Of a DNA stretch of 34,288 nucleotides, positions 15,420 through 22,198 are shown in pieces; position 1 is the stretch's first letter, and each line of letters begins with the position of its first letter. Below the pieces are notes generated by a model. The model was not told the DNA's origin, did not search any database, and saw only the letters and a list, made by a program, of their open reading frames with translations. Both the position numbers and the translations under genes were made by a program. Origin of the DNA: a virus; IMG/VR virus record IMGVR_UViG_3300036979_000078, positions 1-34,288 of that record; one strand, written 5' to 3'.

Positions 15420-16693
15420 AAGTAACGCTTTAGGATTGCGTTTACAAAGTAACGGAAACAATCTAAAAAGTCAGCACGCTCGGCTATGTTTTTTCGGTTG
15501 GTCTTAATGATGCCTCCATTGGCATCGCACTGCACTTGCTTGGCATCAAATACAAAGCCCTTGCAGCGTTTGGAGTTCGCCCTGATGTCTAACCGCCTTA
15601 GTGCTGAATTGCAATCTATTCGGCTGTTGTAATGCGTTGGATTGGCAGGAATTAAGAATTGACTATCGGTAAGCCCAAGCCTGCGCTTAATCTGAGTATA
15701 GGCTGATGAGTTATCTCTTTGCTGCACAGTGCCACCTTTGCCCATTGCATCGCCCGTTATTCTGATTAAGCCCATAGGAACATTGAGAGCAAGCACAGCA
15801 TCGCAGAAAGCATCCACGCTGCCCTTGTCGATCTTGATCTCATCCACCACCACAGCACCTCTGTTGATCTGTTGGATGACCAATGCACATAAAGGGTTAA
15901 TGTTGAAATCGACTGATACATAAACTGGCAAGTTAGAGTTTAGTTGGATGCTGTCATCAATGTGCTTGTCATCCTGCCACTCGTACAAGAATGGGTTGGT
16001 AACATCGTCCATCACATCCCAATCACCCTCAACGAATCTTTGGTACTGCACTGGCGGTAACTCCTTCAATGATTCCAGATACTCCGCAGGGATGTATGGA
16101 TTGTCAGTGATCTTCGAGGTGATGAACTTCCACTTATCGGGCAGCGTTCCTTCCTTATGCCGTTCGTAGATCACAGTCTTAACCCAATTATTTGCAGGGT
16201 TGCACGTAGCGAGGCAAACTATCGGAGGTGATCCTATTGCCTGATTCCAACTGCCGATCCTCTCCTGCACCTTGTAGAATGTCTGCTCCTGCAATTCGTT
16301 AACCTCATCAAGCCCTGCACCGTTAACCTCCAAGCCTTTGAATCTGTTGAGGTCTTTGTCATCATCAAATGACTCAGCCATGAAGATCAACTCCGATCCA
16401 TTGGCAAAACTTACCACGTTAGTATCTCGATTCCATGACTTCACATAATCGCCAATGCCGTCCGCTAAGATCGAAGTGAATGATGGGAAGGTAGTACGCT
16501 TTAGATCGGGCAAGGATCGCCTGATGATAACCCATCTCGATCTTGGATATTGCAGAGCAAGGTAAGTGATGGTGATCAGTAGCCAATAAGTTTTTCCGCC
16601 TCGAATTGCCCCTCCGAATACCACTACCCGATTGTGGTCAATGGTTACTGAGTTAAATGCTGTTGATTGTCGGGCTGTGAGGTTGAACTTCAT
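15416..16693 (-). CDS. terL: Terminase large subunit (425 aa)
   Basis: DNA-packaging ATPase and nuclease. Walker A is FGGAIRGGKTYW (residues 26-37), Walker B with catalytic Glu is GAGLDEVNE (125-133), and the coupling motif is LATCNPANNW (161-170). The C-terminal RNase H-like nuclease shows acidic residues at D262 (VSVDFN), D315 (TGDAMG) and D408/D411. Length and motif spacing fit the Terminase_3/6-type large subunits. Start is the ATG in TGATG, sharing one base with the stop of the 41-aa membrane protein. Packaging mechanism (headful or cos) cannot be told here. Confidence 0.95.
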   Translation of the reverse strand: MKFNLTARQSTAFNSVTIDHNRVVVFGGAIRGGKTYWLLITITYLALQYPRSRWVIIRRSLPDLKRTTFPSFTSILADGIGDYVKSWNRDTNVVSFANGSELIFMAESFDDDKDLNRFKGLEVNGAGLDEVNELQEQTFYKVQERIGSWNQAIGSPPIVCLATCNPANNWVKTVIYERHKEGTLPDKWKFITSKITDNPYIPAEYLESLKELPPVQYQRFVEGDWDVMDDVTNPFLYEWQDDKHIDDSIQLNSNLPVYVSVDFNINPLCALVIQQINRGAVVVDEIKIDKGSVDAFCDAVLALNVPMGLIRITGDAMGKGGTVQQRDNSSAYTQIKRRLGLTDSQFLIPANPTHYNSRIDCNSALRRLDIRANSKRCKGFVFDAKQVQCDANGGIIKTNRKNIAERADFLDCFRYFVNAILKRYL

Positions 16694-16818
16694 CACTCCT
16701 CCTCATCATCCATGTCGGGCATACAGTCGACCAAGTACCTTGCAGCTATCAGCACGATGAAGCATACCAATGTAACTGCTGCTGCTATCAGCCCGATGTA
16801 GATGCCTAACTTAATCAT
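16693..16818 (-). CDS. Small membrane protein between terminase genes (41 aa)
   Basis: 41 codons with a strong transmembrane helix (IGLIAAAVTLVCFIVLIAA, residues ~8-26) and an acidic tail (DMDDEEE). The ATG overlaps the small-terminase stop by 8 nt (ATGATTAA) and the TGA shares a base with the terL ATG, so the frame fits the operon without gaps. A membrane protein inside the packaging operon is unusual. Function unknown; a lysis-control or exclusion role would be a guess. Confidence 0.6.
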   Translation of the reverse strand: MIKLGIYIGLIAAAVTLVCFIVLIAARYLVDCMPDMDDEEE

Positions 16819-17125
16819 TGCCCTCTTTAGGTAGATCCTCAGCCCTTGTTACTATCACCAATGGCTCGAGCATATTGACGTTAGTGTCCATTGTTTGCTT
16901 GGCTTTGCCGTAGCCTCTATCGAGCAACATCTCGGCTGCTTTAATATCGCCTTTCAATGCTTTCTTTTCAATGGCTTTAAGGATCTGCTCGGCAATGGTT
17001 ACACCGTTCTGCTCATCGCCTAAAATGTTAGCCATGAGTTTATCGAGTTCGGGCAACTTGCGAGGTCTGCCTCCGCCATTGTTGCCTCCCGTTTTTAGCA
17101 AACCACCATTCCTGCCTTGTCGCAT
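16811..17125 (-). CDS. Terminase small subunit-like protein (104 aa)
   Basis: Gly/Arg-rich N-terminus (GGNNGGGRPRKLPELDKL) then helices with GVTIAEQILKAIEKKALKGD and AAEMLLDRGYGKAKQ. This layout is typical of short DNA-binding proteins placed directly before the large terminase in many phages, and is often annotated as terminase small subunit (DUF5681-like, from memory). Role would be recognition of the packaging site and recruitment of TerL. Confidence comes mainly from position. Confidence 0.72.
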   Translation of the reverse strand: MRQGRNGGLLKTGGNNGGGRPRKLPELDKLMANILGDEQNGVTIAEQILKAIEKKALKGDIKAAEMLLDRGYGKAKQTMDTNVNMLEPLVIVTRAEDLPKEGND

Positions 17126-17157
17126 AGCTTACGGGTTTTTTACGAGGTTAGTATTTA

Positions 17158-17301
17158 TCAATTCCTTGCTCTTGCTTTCTTGAATTTATCTGCCTCAGCG
17201 TAGGCGATGGCGATGGCTTGCTGTTCGTTGTAGCCCTCTTCGATCAGTTTGCGGATGTTCATCTGGATGATCTGATCACTGTCCCCTTGAAATAATGGCA
17301 T
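17158..17301 (-). CDS. Small phage protein, first gene of the packaging operon (47 aa)
   Basis: 47 codons between the promoter at 17327-17334 and the small terminase gene. The sequence (DQIIQMNIRKLIEEGYNEQQ then AIAIAYAEADKFKKAR) matches the general pattern '..I..NI..L...GY...QA.AIA...A' of a widespread family of very short phage proteins, judged from memory. Function unknown. It lies 33 nt upstream of the next ATG, and the 26-nt leader after the promoter is typical for this genome. Confidence 0.7.
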   Translation of the reverse strand: MPLFQGDSDQIIQMNIRKLIEEGYNEQQAIAIAYAEADKFKKARARN

Positions 17302-17323
17302 AGCTGTTATTGTTGATTCTGAA

Positions 17324-17695
17324 CTACAAAGATATTAAACTCTCGACAAAGTCTGATTCTCTTAGCTTGTTGATGCTTTCTCCTATGTCGACCATCTTCT
17401 TATACTGCGATGGATAGATCACTAACTTCCTGAGTTTACCGCAGATGTATGCCATTGTCGTGTAGATCTCGTTGCCATCCCGATCTTCTGCATTTACTAA
17501 GATGCCGAAGTTATATTGAGGCTGATCTGTTGACATGATCATCTTGTTGCCCTTGATAAACATCTGAAGATCCTTGTGCGAGAATGCCACCGCCACATCG
17601 TACTCCCATGATGCCCTCGATAGATAGCCGAAAAAAAAGTAGTTGCCCTCCATCTCTGCATCTACGAAGATCCCTGATCTGATTCTGATTGTCAT
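17324..17695 (-). CDS. Hypothetical protein (123 aa)
   Basis: Not recognised. Mixed alpha/beta protein with an aromatic stretch (EGNYFFFGYLSRASWEYDVA) and a C-terminal helical region (YPSQYKKMVDIGESINKL). No signal peptide or transmembrane helix. Starts just after the stop of the 119-aa gene; the last gene of the early block before the packaging promoter, which overlaps its 3' end. Confidence 0.65.
   Translation of the reverse strand: MTIRIRSGIFVDAEMEGNYFFFGYLSRASWEYDVAVAFSHKDLQMFIKGNKMIMSTDQPQYNFGILVNAEDRDGNEIYTTMAYICGKLRKLVIYPSQYKKMVDIGESINKLRESDFVESLISL
17327..17334 (-). promoter_or_regulatory. Promoter of the packaging/tail operon
   Basis: TATCTTTG overlapping the last codons of the 123-aa gene (ATA TCT TTG TAG). 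It is 26 nt upstream of the 47-aa gene. The -33 region has no clean TTG at 19-20 nt; a TTTG lies only 12 nt upstream. CAGAATCAACA, similar to the early -33 box, occurs downstream in the leader. Confidence 0.6.
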
Positions 17696-17698
17696 GGC

Positions 17699-18058
17699 TC
17701 AGTAGGTTAGATATTTGATGTATCGCATCTCCATCAAGTTGCTCTCGTTGTACAGATCCACGCAGTAATCGATGATGCCATCCATGCTCATCACAAAGGC
17801 ATCCTCTGGCGTTTCTGCTCCATGTGCTTCATCTTCGGGCAGCCATAGGTTATCTGATACCACCTCCTTAAATCTGGTGAAGATCCCGTTAAGCAGCGTG
17901 CTGTTATCTCGCCATGCTTCGGTAGTGAATTGAAGATCGAACTCCTCACGTAGGAATTGACGGAGGCAATCCCTTGAATTAAAGCCAATCTCTTGAAGCT
18001 TCATAACTTGCTGCTCGGTTAGCTTGCTGACAATGCTGATGCTGTTCATGCTTATCAT
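17699..18058 (-). CDS. Hypothetical protein (119 aa)
   Basis: Not recognised. Acidic helical protein (SIVSKLTEQQVMKLQEIGFN, later PEDEAHGAETPEDAFVMSM). Start at 18058, 4 nt after the stop of the 77-aa gene; a second ATG three codons on (18049) is equally possible. An upstream extension would overprint the direct repeat at the end of the 77-aa gene and is rejected. Confidence 0.6.
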   Translation of the reverse strand: MISMNSISIVSKLTEQQVMKLQEIGFNSRDCLRQFLREEFDLQFTTEAWRDNSTLLNGIFTRFKEVVSDNLWLPEDEAHGAETPEDAFVMSMDGIIDYCVDLYNESNLMEMRYIKYLTY

Positions 18059-18062
18059 CTGA

Positions 18063-18087
18063 TTAAAATGTTTGATAGGTGTCGATG
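18063..18087 (-). repeat. 25-bp direct repeat, copy 2
   Basis: Identical to 18298-18322 in the same orientation and the same reading frame; both copies encode the ending IDTYQTF plus stop. Flanking bases differ. The two copies bracket the 77-aa gene. Confidence 0.9.
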
Positions 18088-18296
18088 TAGTATTGTTCAA
18101 ATGATTGATAGATTCTTTTATTATCCTTCATGTGGCTGCATCCTTCAACAAACCAATCCTCACTTACTTTGTCCATCTGATCCTTCTCCATTGCTTTGGC
18201 TTGTTCAAACAAGTCTAAAAAAGATGGGCTGATTTCGTTGGTTAGTTTGTTGCTGATTGCTTCTTGTAGCCACTCAACTGCTGTTTGCTGCTTCAT
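18063..18296 (-). CDS. Small phage-family protein (77 aa)
   Basis: Helical acidic protein: TAVEWLQEAISNKL, FLDLFEQAKAMEKDQM and a C-terminal FEQYYIDTYQTF. The 'EQAKAMEK' and 'FEQYY..TY' phrases are common in small early proteins of Bacteroidota phages and prophages (from memory). Function unknown. The last eight codons including stop lie in a 25-bp repeat that also ends the neighbouring 128-aa gene; the gene is thus bracketed by direct repeats. Confidence 0.7.
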   Translation of the reverse strand: MKQQTAVEWLQEAISNKLTNEISPSFLDLFEQAKAMEKDQMDKVSEDWFVEGCSHMKDNKRIYQSFEQYYIDTYQTF

Positions 18297-18297
18297 G

Positions 18298-18322
18298 TTA
18301 AAATGTTTGATAGGTGTCGATG
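18298..18322 (-). repeat. 25-bp direct repeat, copy 1
   Basis: Identical to 18063-18087. It forms the 3' end of the 128-aa gene. Recombination between the copies would remove the 77-aa gene exactly and keep an intact ending on the upstream gene. Confidence 0.9.
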
Positions 18323-18684
18323 CGCTTCTTTACCATCTCGATAAATCGCTCCATCATTGAGTTATAGAATAGATTAAAATCCTGATGCCCTTCAGCATTA
18401 TGCTCGAATAGAATGTAAAGCACCGCCCGAAGTCGTTGGCTTGGTGTCTTGCTGCCCATCTCCTGAGCATCGATCTTCATTGACTGGAGCATCTGCTCAT
18501 CGTTGTAGTTGAACTGCTCACCCTTGAACGCCATCACTCCAACACCACCCATCCATTGATTCATCAACTCGGTCATCTGCTCAGGTGTTAACTCCTGCGT
18601 GCCGATGGTGATCTTGATAGACTTATCTCGCCTTGTCGATACCGATTCAATGGCGCAGGGGATGGTGAGGAGGTTAGTTGGCAT
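18298..18684 (-). CDS. Hypothetical phage protein (128 aa)
   Basis: N-terminal beta region with a common phage phrase (IPCAIESVSTRRDKSIKITI, then TQELTPEQMTELMNQW), a middle MAFKGEQFNYNDEQM and a helical C-terminus. From memory, similar proteins occur in replication/early modules of tailed phages; no function is assigned. The ATG overlaps the upstream stop by 11 nt. The end (KKRIDTYQTF) comes from the 25-bp repeat shared with the next gene, so the natural C-terminus may have been replaced. Confidence 0.7.
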   Translation of the reverse strand: MPTNLLTIPCAIESVSTRRDKSIKITIGTQELTPEQMTELMNQWMGGVGVMAFKGEQFNYNDEQMLQSMKIDAQEMGSKTPSQRLRAVLYILFEHNAEGHQDFNLFYNSMMERFIEMVKKRIDTYQTF

Positions 18685-18856
18685 TGCTGTTGGTGTTGGC
18701 TGTCATTGTTGAGAGATACTTCTTGACCATTGCTTTGATCTGATCTTTTTTTGATTGAGGTATTCTGAATGTGATGTTGATCGTTGGCTCTCCATACTTC
18801 AACTTAGATCCTGCTCCAGTGCGCCTGCCCCCTCGCTTGTTAGTCGATGCTTCCAT
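18674..18856 (-). CDS. Small basic DNA-binding-like protein (60 aa)
   Basis: N-terminal KRGGRRTGAGSK, then EPTINITFRIPQSKKDQIKA and a helix. This is the pattern of short proteins with a GGRR.GAG arm and a ribbon-helix-helix-like body (strand 'ITFRIP', then helices), so DNA binding is likely. The TATATTTG promoter box ends 4 nt before this ATG, so the mRNA should start at or next to the start codon. An ATG 5 codons upstream would lie in the promoter and is rejected. Confidence 0.7.
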   Translation of the reverse strand: MEASTNKRGGRRTGAGSKLKYGEPTINITFRIPQSKKDQIKAMVKKYLSTMTANTNSNAN

Positions 18857-18860
18857 TTCA

Positions 18861-18888
18861 CAAATATACACTTTTTTTGATTGTGCAA
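18861..18888 (-). promoter_or_regulatory. Early promoter, nearly leaderless
   Basis: TATATTTG (18861-18868) with the extended -33 box GTATTGCACAATCAAAA ending upstream; TTG lies at 18886-18888, spacing 17 nt. The -7 box ends 4 nt before the ATG at 18856. Confidence 0.8.
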
Positions 18889-18912
18889 TACATTGGGGGT
18901 TAAATTAAGTTT

Positions 18913-18931
18913 GGGCAGTGGTTAGCTGCCC
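18913..18931 (-). other. Conserved 3' hairpin of early cassette 2
   Basis: Stem GGGCAG/CTGCCC with loop CTAACCA, starting 7 nt after the TAA of the 64-aa gene. The same loop, position and stem length occur at 26336-26354 with GGGCGG/CCGCCC, a compensatory pair change. No T-run follows, so it is not a standard terminator. Confidence 0.8.
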
Positions 18932-18938
18932 GTTTGAA

Positions 18939-19133
18939 TTATAGGCTGTTGCAAAGTTGAATGTATTGATCTTCAGGCATTCTTTCGATTAGCAAATCCA
19001 TTACTAAGTCGTAAACTAATTCCGCCTCATTTGAAAAGTCATTAACTAATTTCTTAACCTCAACAATCAGGTCATTAGTAGATAGTTTGTTTAATTGTTC
19101 TGTTGCGGTTGTTTTGAATTGTGCTGTTGTCAT
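18939..19133 (-). CDS. Small early protein, cassette 2 (64 aa)
   Basis: Not recognised. Short helical acidic protein (TTATEQLNKLSTNDLIVEVK, then NEAELVYDLVMDLLIE). Start at the ATG after a 26-nt leader behind the promoter at 19160; a longer frame would read through the promoter. It shares promoter box, leader bases (ACCAAAAC, ACAATTCA) and 3' hairpin with the 65-aa gene at 26362, although the proteins are not clearly similar. Possible anti-host or regulatory early protein; function unknown. Confidence 0.65.
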   Translation of the reverse strand: MTTAQFKTTATEQLNKLSTNDLIVEVKKLVNDFSNEAELVYDLVMDLLIERMPEDQYIQLCNSL

Positions 19134-19159
19134 GGTGTGAATTGTTCGTTTTGGTATGG

Positions 19160-19189
19160 CAAACATACAACCTTATTTTGATTATGCAA
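19160..19189 (-). promoter_or_regulatory. Early promoter of cassette 2
   Basis: TATGTTTG (19160-19167) with GTATTGCATAATCAAAA upstream; TTG at 19187-19189, spacing 19 nt. Followed by leader bases CCATACCAAAAC and ACAATTCA shared with cassette 1. Confidence 0.85.
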
Positions 19190-19227
19190 TACTTAATCAA
19201 ATTATTTTCAATTATTTTTTTTAATGC

Positions 19228-19410
19228 TTACTCGGAAGGCTTACAGTTAAGATTAAACACAATGCACTTGATCTTCTGATCCCTTGTCAGGTAATCGAGT
19301 TTGGGAAAGTGATGCGATAGTTCGGCATCGGTCAGTTGGTTGATCTTAACTAAGAACATCAGGTTCTTATGAGTTACCTCAACAGATTTATCAGAATGGA
19401 TTATCGTCAT
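19228..19410 (-). CDS. Hypothetical protein after the helicase (60 aa)
   Basis: Not recognised. Begins inside the last codons of the helicase gene in another frame (20-nt overlap). Sequence has helices with KNLMFLVKINQLTDAELSHH and ends FNLNCKPSE. An AT-rich 60-nt gap follows before the next promoter; no terminator hairpin is seen there. Confidence 0.55.
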   Translation of the reverse strand: MTIIHSDKSVEVTHKNLMFLVKINQLTDAELSHHFPKLDYLTRDQKIKCIVFNLNCKPSE

Positions 19411-20794
19411 TGAATTGATTTGATACGTGGTTAAATGAAGTTGATTGGATCTCTACTGGAAGGTATGAACTCATCGGCTCTTGGTTGGCATCGTAGAAGC
19501 TTGTAATGGTTGCATTGTTTCTGAACTCCACAGTGCCGGTAGATCCTTGCCGATGCTTCTCAAATAAGTAAAATGTTTCGTTGGTGTAGGGCTGCCCGTC
19601 ATCATTGGATAGGTTGTAGTAAGATGGGCGCCAAACAAAGCAAACGGTATCTGCATCTTGCTCCAATGATCCTGACTCTCTGAGGTCGGATAGCATCGGC
19701 TTCTTATCGGCTCGTTGCTCAACTTGTCGATTAAGTTGGCACAATGCAATGATCGGAATCTGCAATTCTTTCTGTGCTGCTTTAAGTGTCCTGCTGATCT
19801 CTGCCACTTCCGCCTCCCGATTACCACCCTTGAAGCCCTCTAAGGTCATTAGTTGAAGGTAGTCGATGATTACCCACTTACACTGACCTTTCCTCACTTG
19901 TTGGCGAATCACTCGGATTGCTTCATGTACTCCGCATCTTGGCTTGTCGTAAATGGTAAATGGCATCTTCTCAACTTCGCCAATGGTAGATTCAAAGACA
20001 TGGAGTTCTGGTTGATTTAGGCTGCCATCTCGCAATCTTTTGGAGTCGATGCTGCCCGTAGCATTTTGCAGGATCAATCGCTGACAAAGTTGTGAAGGAT
20101 TCATTTCGAGGTTGAAGTAGATCCCTGCTTCTTTGGATTGGATGCCATGAAATAATGCGAGTGCTGTCTTGCCCATTGATGGTCTGCCTGCTAAGATGAT
20201 AAACTCAGGCTGCCATCCTCCAGTGAATCGGTTAAGTGCAGTAAGACCAGTGTCAACTCCTGAGGTCTTGCCTTGTCGATTTAGTTCCTGCCGTCTGAAG
20301 TATGCCTCTCGCTCATCCTTAACAAGATCGGCAGTGGTGATGATGTTGGATGCTACCATGCCAGTGTCCATTAGATCGTTCAATCGCTTGATCAGATCTG
20401 TGGCTGTGATGGCTGCATCGTGCCGATCATAAAGCCCGATTGACTCCTCTGTGATTATCTGATGGATCTGTGATTTAAGGTAGATGTTTTGAAGTTCTAA
20501 GATGATGGCTTGGTGAGGCTCAAAGAATGCTGATGTGATCTTGTCAAGTGATCTGCTGATTGTGATAATATCTGCTTGATCGAGAAGCTTGGCTGTTTTG
20601 TTCTCGGTGCTTAGAAATGCTAAGTCAACGTGCTGCTTCTTTTTGTGGAGGCGTTTGATGATCTCAAATGCTTTCTTGTATCTGTCAACTGTGAAGTGTT
20701 CGTCTTTAAGTTGAACGATGATCTCGTCCTTGTGCTGATTAGGGGAGAGGATGATAGCGATGATCTTCTCTTCAAGTTCTTGTGATGTAATCAT
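19391..20794 (-). CDS. Replicative DNA helicase, DnaB family (467 aa)
   Basis: Hexameric 5'-3' replicative helicase. N-terminal helical domain (1-~150) and RecA-like domain with Walker A GRPSMGKT (203-210), catalytic Glu in FNLEM (E230), Walker B WVIIDYLQL (307-315), the Q motif LCQLNRQVEQR (351-361), LSDLRESGSLEQDAD (368-382) and FEKHRQGSTG (411-420). All key residues are present and length is normal. It overlaps the initiator gene by ATGA, forming an initiator-helicase pair. The last residues, FNDDNPF, resemble the SSB C-terminal tip (DDDIPF), unusual for a helicase. Confidence 0.95.
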   Translation of the reverse strand: MITSQELEEKIIAIILSPNQHKDEIIVQLKDEHFTVDRYKKAFEIIKRLHKKKQHVDLAFLSTENKTAKLLDQADIITISRSLDKITSAFFEPHQAIILELQNIYLKSQIHQIITEESIGLYDRHDAAITATDLIKRLNDLMDTGMVASNIITTADLVKDEREAYFRRQELNRQGKTSGVDTGLTALNRFTGGWQPEFIILAGRPSMGKTALALFHGIQSKEAGIYFNLEMNPSQLCQRLILQNATGSIDSKRLRDGSLNQPELHVFESTIGEVEKMPFTIYDKPRCGVHEAIRVIRQQVRKGQCKWVIIDYLQLMTLEGFKGGNREAEVAEISRTLKAAQKELQIPIIALCQLNRQVEQRADKKPMLSDLRESGSLEQDADTVCFVWRPSYYNLSNDDGQPYTNETFYLFEKHRQGSTGTVEFRNNATITSFYDANQEPMSSYLPVEIQSTSFNHVSNQFNDDNPF

Positions 20795-21546
20795 TTGTAG
20801 TGTTCTGTTGATGATCGGTTGAATGATACTTGCTGTGGTTTGGAGGATGTGAATTTATTGTTTCGGTCAAACACTATGCTCGTCCAGTTATTCATCACTG
20901 ATGCCTGCATTGCTTCGATTGCCTTTGCTTTATTAGTTCCGCACTCCTCCCGTATTCTTTTAACTAAAAGTTTAATGGCGTTTTTAGATGGATATTTTTT
21001 TATGCTGATTCGGTGCTTAAGGTAATCATTGAATGCAATGTTGACTTCTGGATCATTGAAGATTTTTAGTTTGTCGATTTCATTCTGCTTTTTGAAGAGG
21101 TAGGATGATTCAAGATTTTCAAAGTTGAATGTTGGTATTGATTCGATAGAATCTTCTTTTAAGTCTTTATTGTCTTGTATAGTCTTAATAGTCTTATTAT
21201 GTGTCCAAGTGCTTTCCACGTGCTTTTCATTTGCTTTCCACGTGCTATCCACGTGCTTTTCATTTAGTGGAAGGCATATTACTCTGTTCTTATATTGGTT
21301 TGTAGTCTTTGATACAGTCTCAATAAACCCAAACTCCTCTAATCTTGCAAGCGTTTTTAACATCGTAGTTCTTGAATTGATACCACAAGTTTCTTGCAGA
21401 TCAATTAAGATGATTGCAAACCTATCTTTCCATCCTGATTTATTCGCTCGGTTAAGTAGTGCGAAGTAAACGGCAGTGATGTAAGGATCTACCTTGTCAG
21501 GGTTATTTTCTATCCAGTGATAGAAATAGTTGAAGTAATTAAACAT
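20791..21546 (-). CDS. Replication initiator, winged-helix (O/DnaD-like) (251 aa)
   Basis: Probable origin-binding and helicase-loading protein. Residues ~10-94 form a winged-helix domain (ITAVYFALLNRANKSGW, TTMLKTLARLEEFGFIE). Residues ~96-119 hold two 11-aa repeats (KHVDSTWKANE, KHVESTWTHNK) encoded by the iteron array at 21204-21269. The C-terminal part (KNAIKLLVKRIREECG, MNNWTSIVFDRN) resembles phage replication proteins that bind DnaB. Start chosen at 21546 because ATGTTTAA overlaps the HNH stop by 8 nt; a longer start at 21579 is possible. Confidence 0.78.
   Translation of the reverse strand: MFNYFNYFYHWIENNPDKVDPYITAVYFALLNRANKSGWKDRFAIILIDLQETCGINSRTTMLKTLARLEEFGFIETVSKTTNQYKNRVICLPLNEKHVDSTWKANEKHVESTWTHNKTIKTIQDNKDLKEDSIESIPTFNFENLESSYLFKKQNEIDKLKIFNDPEVNIAFNDYLKHRISIKKYPSKNAIKLLVKRIREECGTNKAKAIEAMQASVMNNWTSIVFDRNNKFTSSKPQQVSFNRSSTEHYK
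21204..21269. other. 11-bp iteron array, candidate replication origin
   Basis: Six head-to-tail 11-bp units in register on the + strand: TCCAAGTGCTT, TCCACGTGCTT, TTCATTTGCTT, TCCACGTGCTA, TCCACGTGCTT, TTCATTTAGTG. The main unit contains the palindrome CACGTG. It lies inside the initiator gene, and the next ~60 bp (21140-21203) are very AT-rich. Iterons inside the initiator gene next to an AT-rich stretch is the layout of the lambda origin. Confidence 0.65.
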
Positions 21547-22072
21547 TTGCTTGGCGTATTTTATTCCAACAGATTCCACAGAAATACTTTAGACTTTGAT
21601 GCTCATTCAATTTACTGCAGGAAGTTCTCATTGCTTCACAAACTTCAGTAAATCCAATTTTATCAATAAACATTTTTATGTCGGCTCTGAATTTTGGAGT
21701 AAGGTAATAATCAGGATAGAAGTCATTGTATGCAGCCTCAACCATATCGACTAACTGCAGATTATACTTTTCAATTTCTTTAATGTGCTTAAGATATTCC
21801 TTGTATTGTTCTGCTTTTGCTGCAGCTATCAAAGCCTTATCTTGAAGTGTTGCAGGTATATTCTGCAGACTTATGTTTGATTTGCCTCTGTTGCAATCAA
21901 AACAAGACGTGAGTAAATTCTCTAATACGTTTGATCCACCTTTGCTTACTGGCAATATGTGATCGACTTCTAAAACTGTGTTAGGCGGTTTAGTGCCACA
22001 ATAAGCACAAGTAAAATCATCTCGTTTGAATATTTCAAATCTGATCTTTTTAGATACTGCAGTTCTTTTCAT
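21539..22072 (-). CDS. HNH endonuclease (177 aa)
   Basis: HNH nuclease with a zinc-binding fold: C22/C25 (FTCAYCG), D37-H38 in VLEVDHILPVSKGG, N48/N52, and C57/C60-N61 in SCFDCNRGKSN. The C-terminal ~90 residues are helical and end with KYFCGICWNKIR, a phrase seen in HNH proteins next to phage replication genes (from memory). There is no RuvC domain, so it is not IscB/Cas9-like. It may nick DNA for replication or recombination, or be a free-standing homing enzyme. ATG at 22072 chosen; a TTG two codons upstream is unlikely. It has its own promoter and a structured leader. Confidence 0.85.
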   Translation of the reverse strand: MKRTAVSKKIRFEIFKRDDFTCAYCGTKPPNTVLEVDHILPVSKGGSNVLENLLTSCFDCNRGKSNISLQNIPATLQDKALIAAAKAEQYKEYLKHIKEIEKYNLQLVDMVEAAYNDFYPDYYLTPKFRADIKMFIDKIGFTEVCEAMRTSCSKLNEHQSLKYFCGICWNKIRQANV

Positions 22073-22086
22073 TACCAAAACAAAAA

Positions 22087-22190
22087 GCCCCTTACAAGCT
22101 GCGGTAGTAGCGGATCAACAGAATCAACTGTCTTTCCTCGCAGCCCGTAAAGGGCGATAAATTTCTTTTCAATTCAGGCTACTACCTCTG
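22087..22190 (-). ncRNA. Structured RNA leader with pseudoknot topology
   Basis: The ~125-nt leader of the HNH gene has no open frame but two long inverted pairings. Helix A: 22103-22111 with 22178-22186, 9 perfect bp. Helix B: 22087-22102 with 22140-22155, 9 bp plus 5 bp around a 2x2 internal loop, one G-U. The arms are interleaved and the left arms abut at 22102/22103, as in a coaxially stacked pseudoknot; or they are alternative folds. A small 4-bp hairpin (22118-22121/22128-22131) sits in one loop. The last helix B arm is followed by TTTTTG, so one fold may act as a terminator. Confidence 0.6.
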
Positions 22191-22198
22191 AACTTCCA

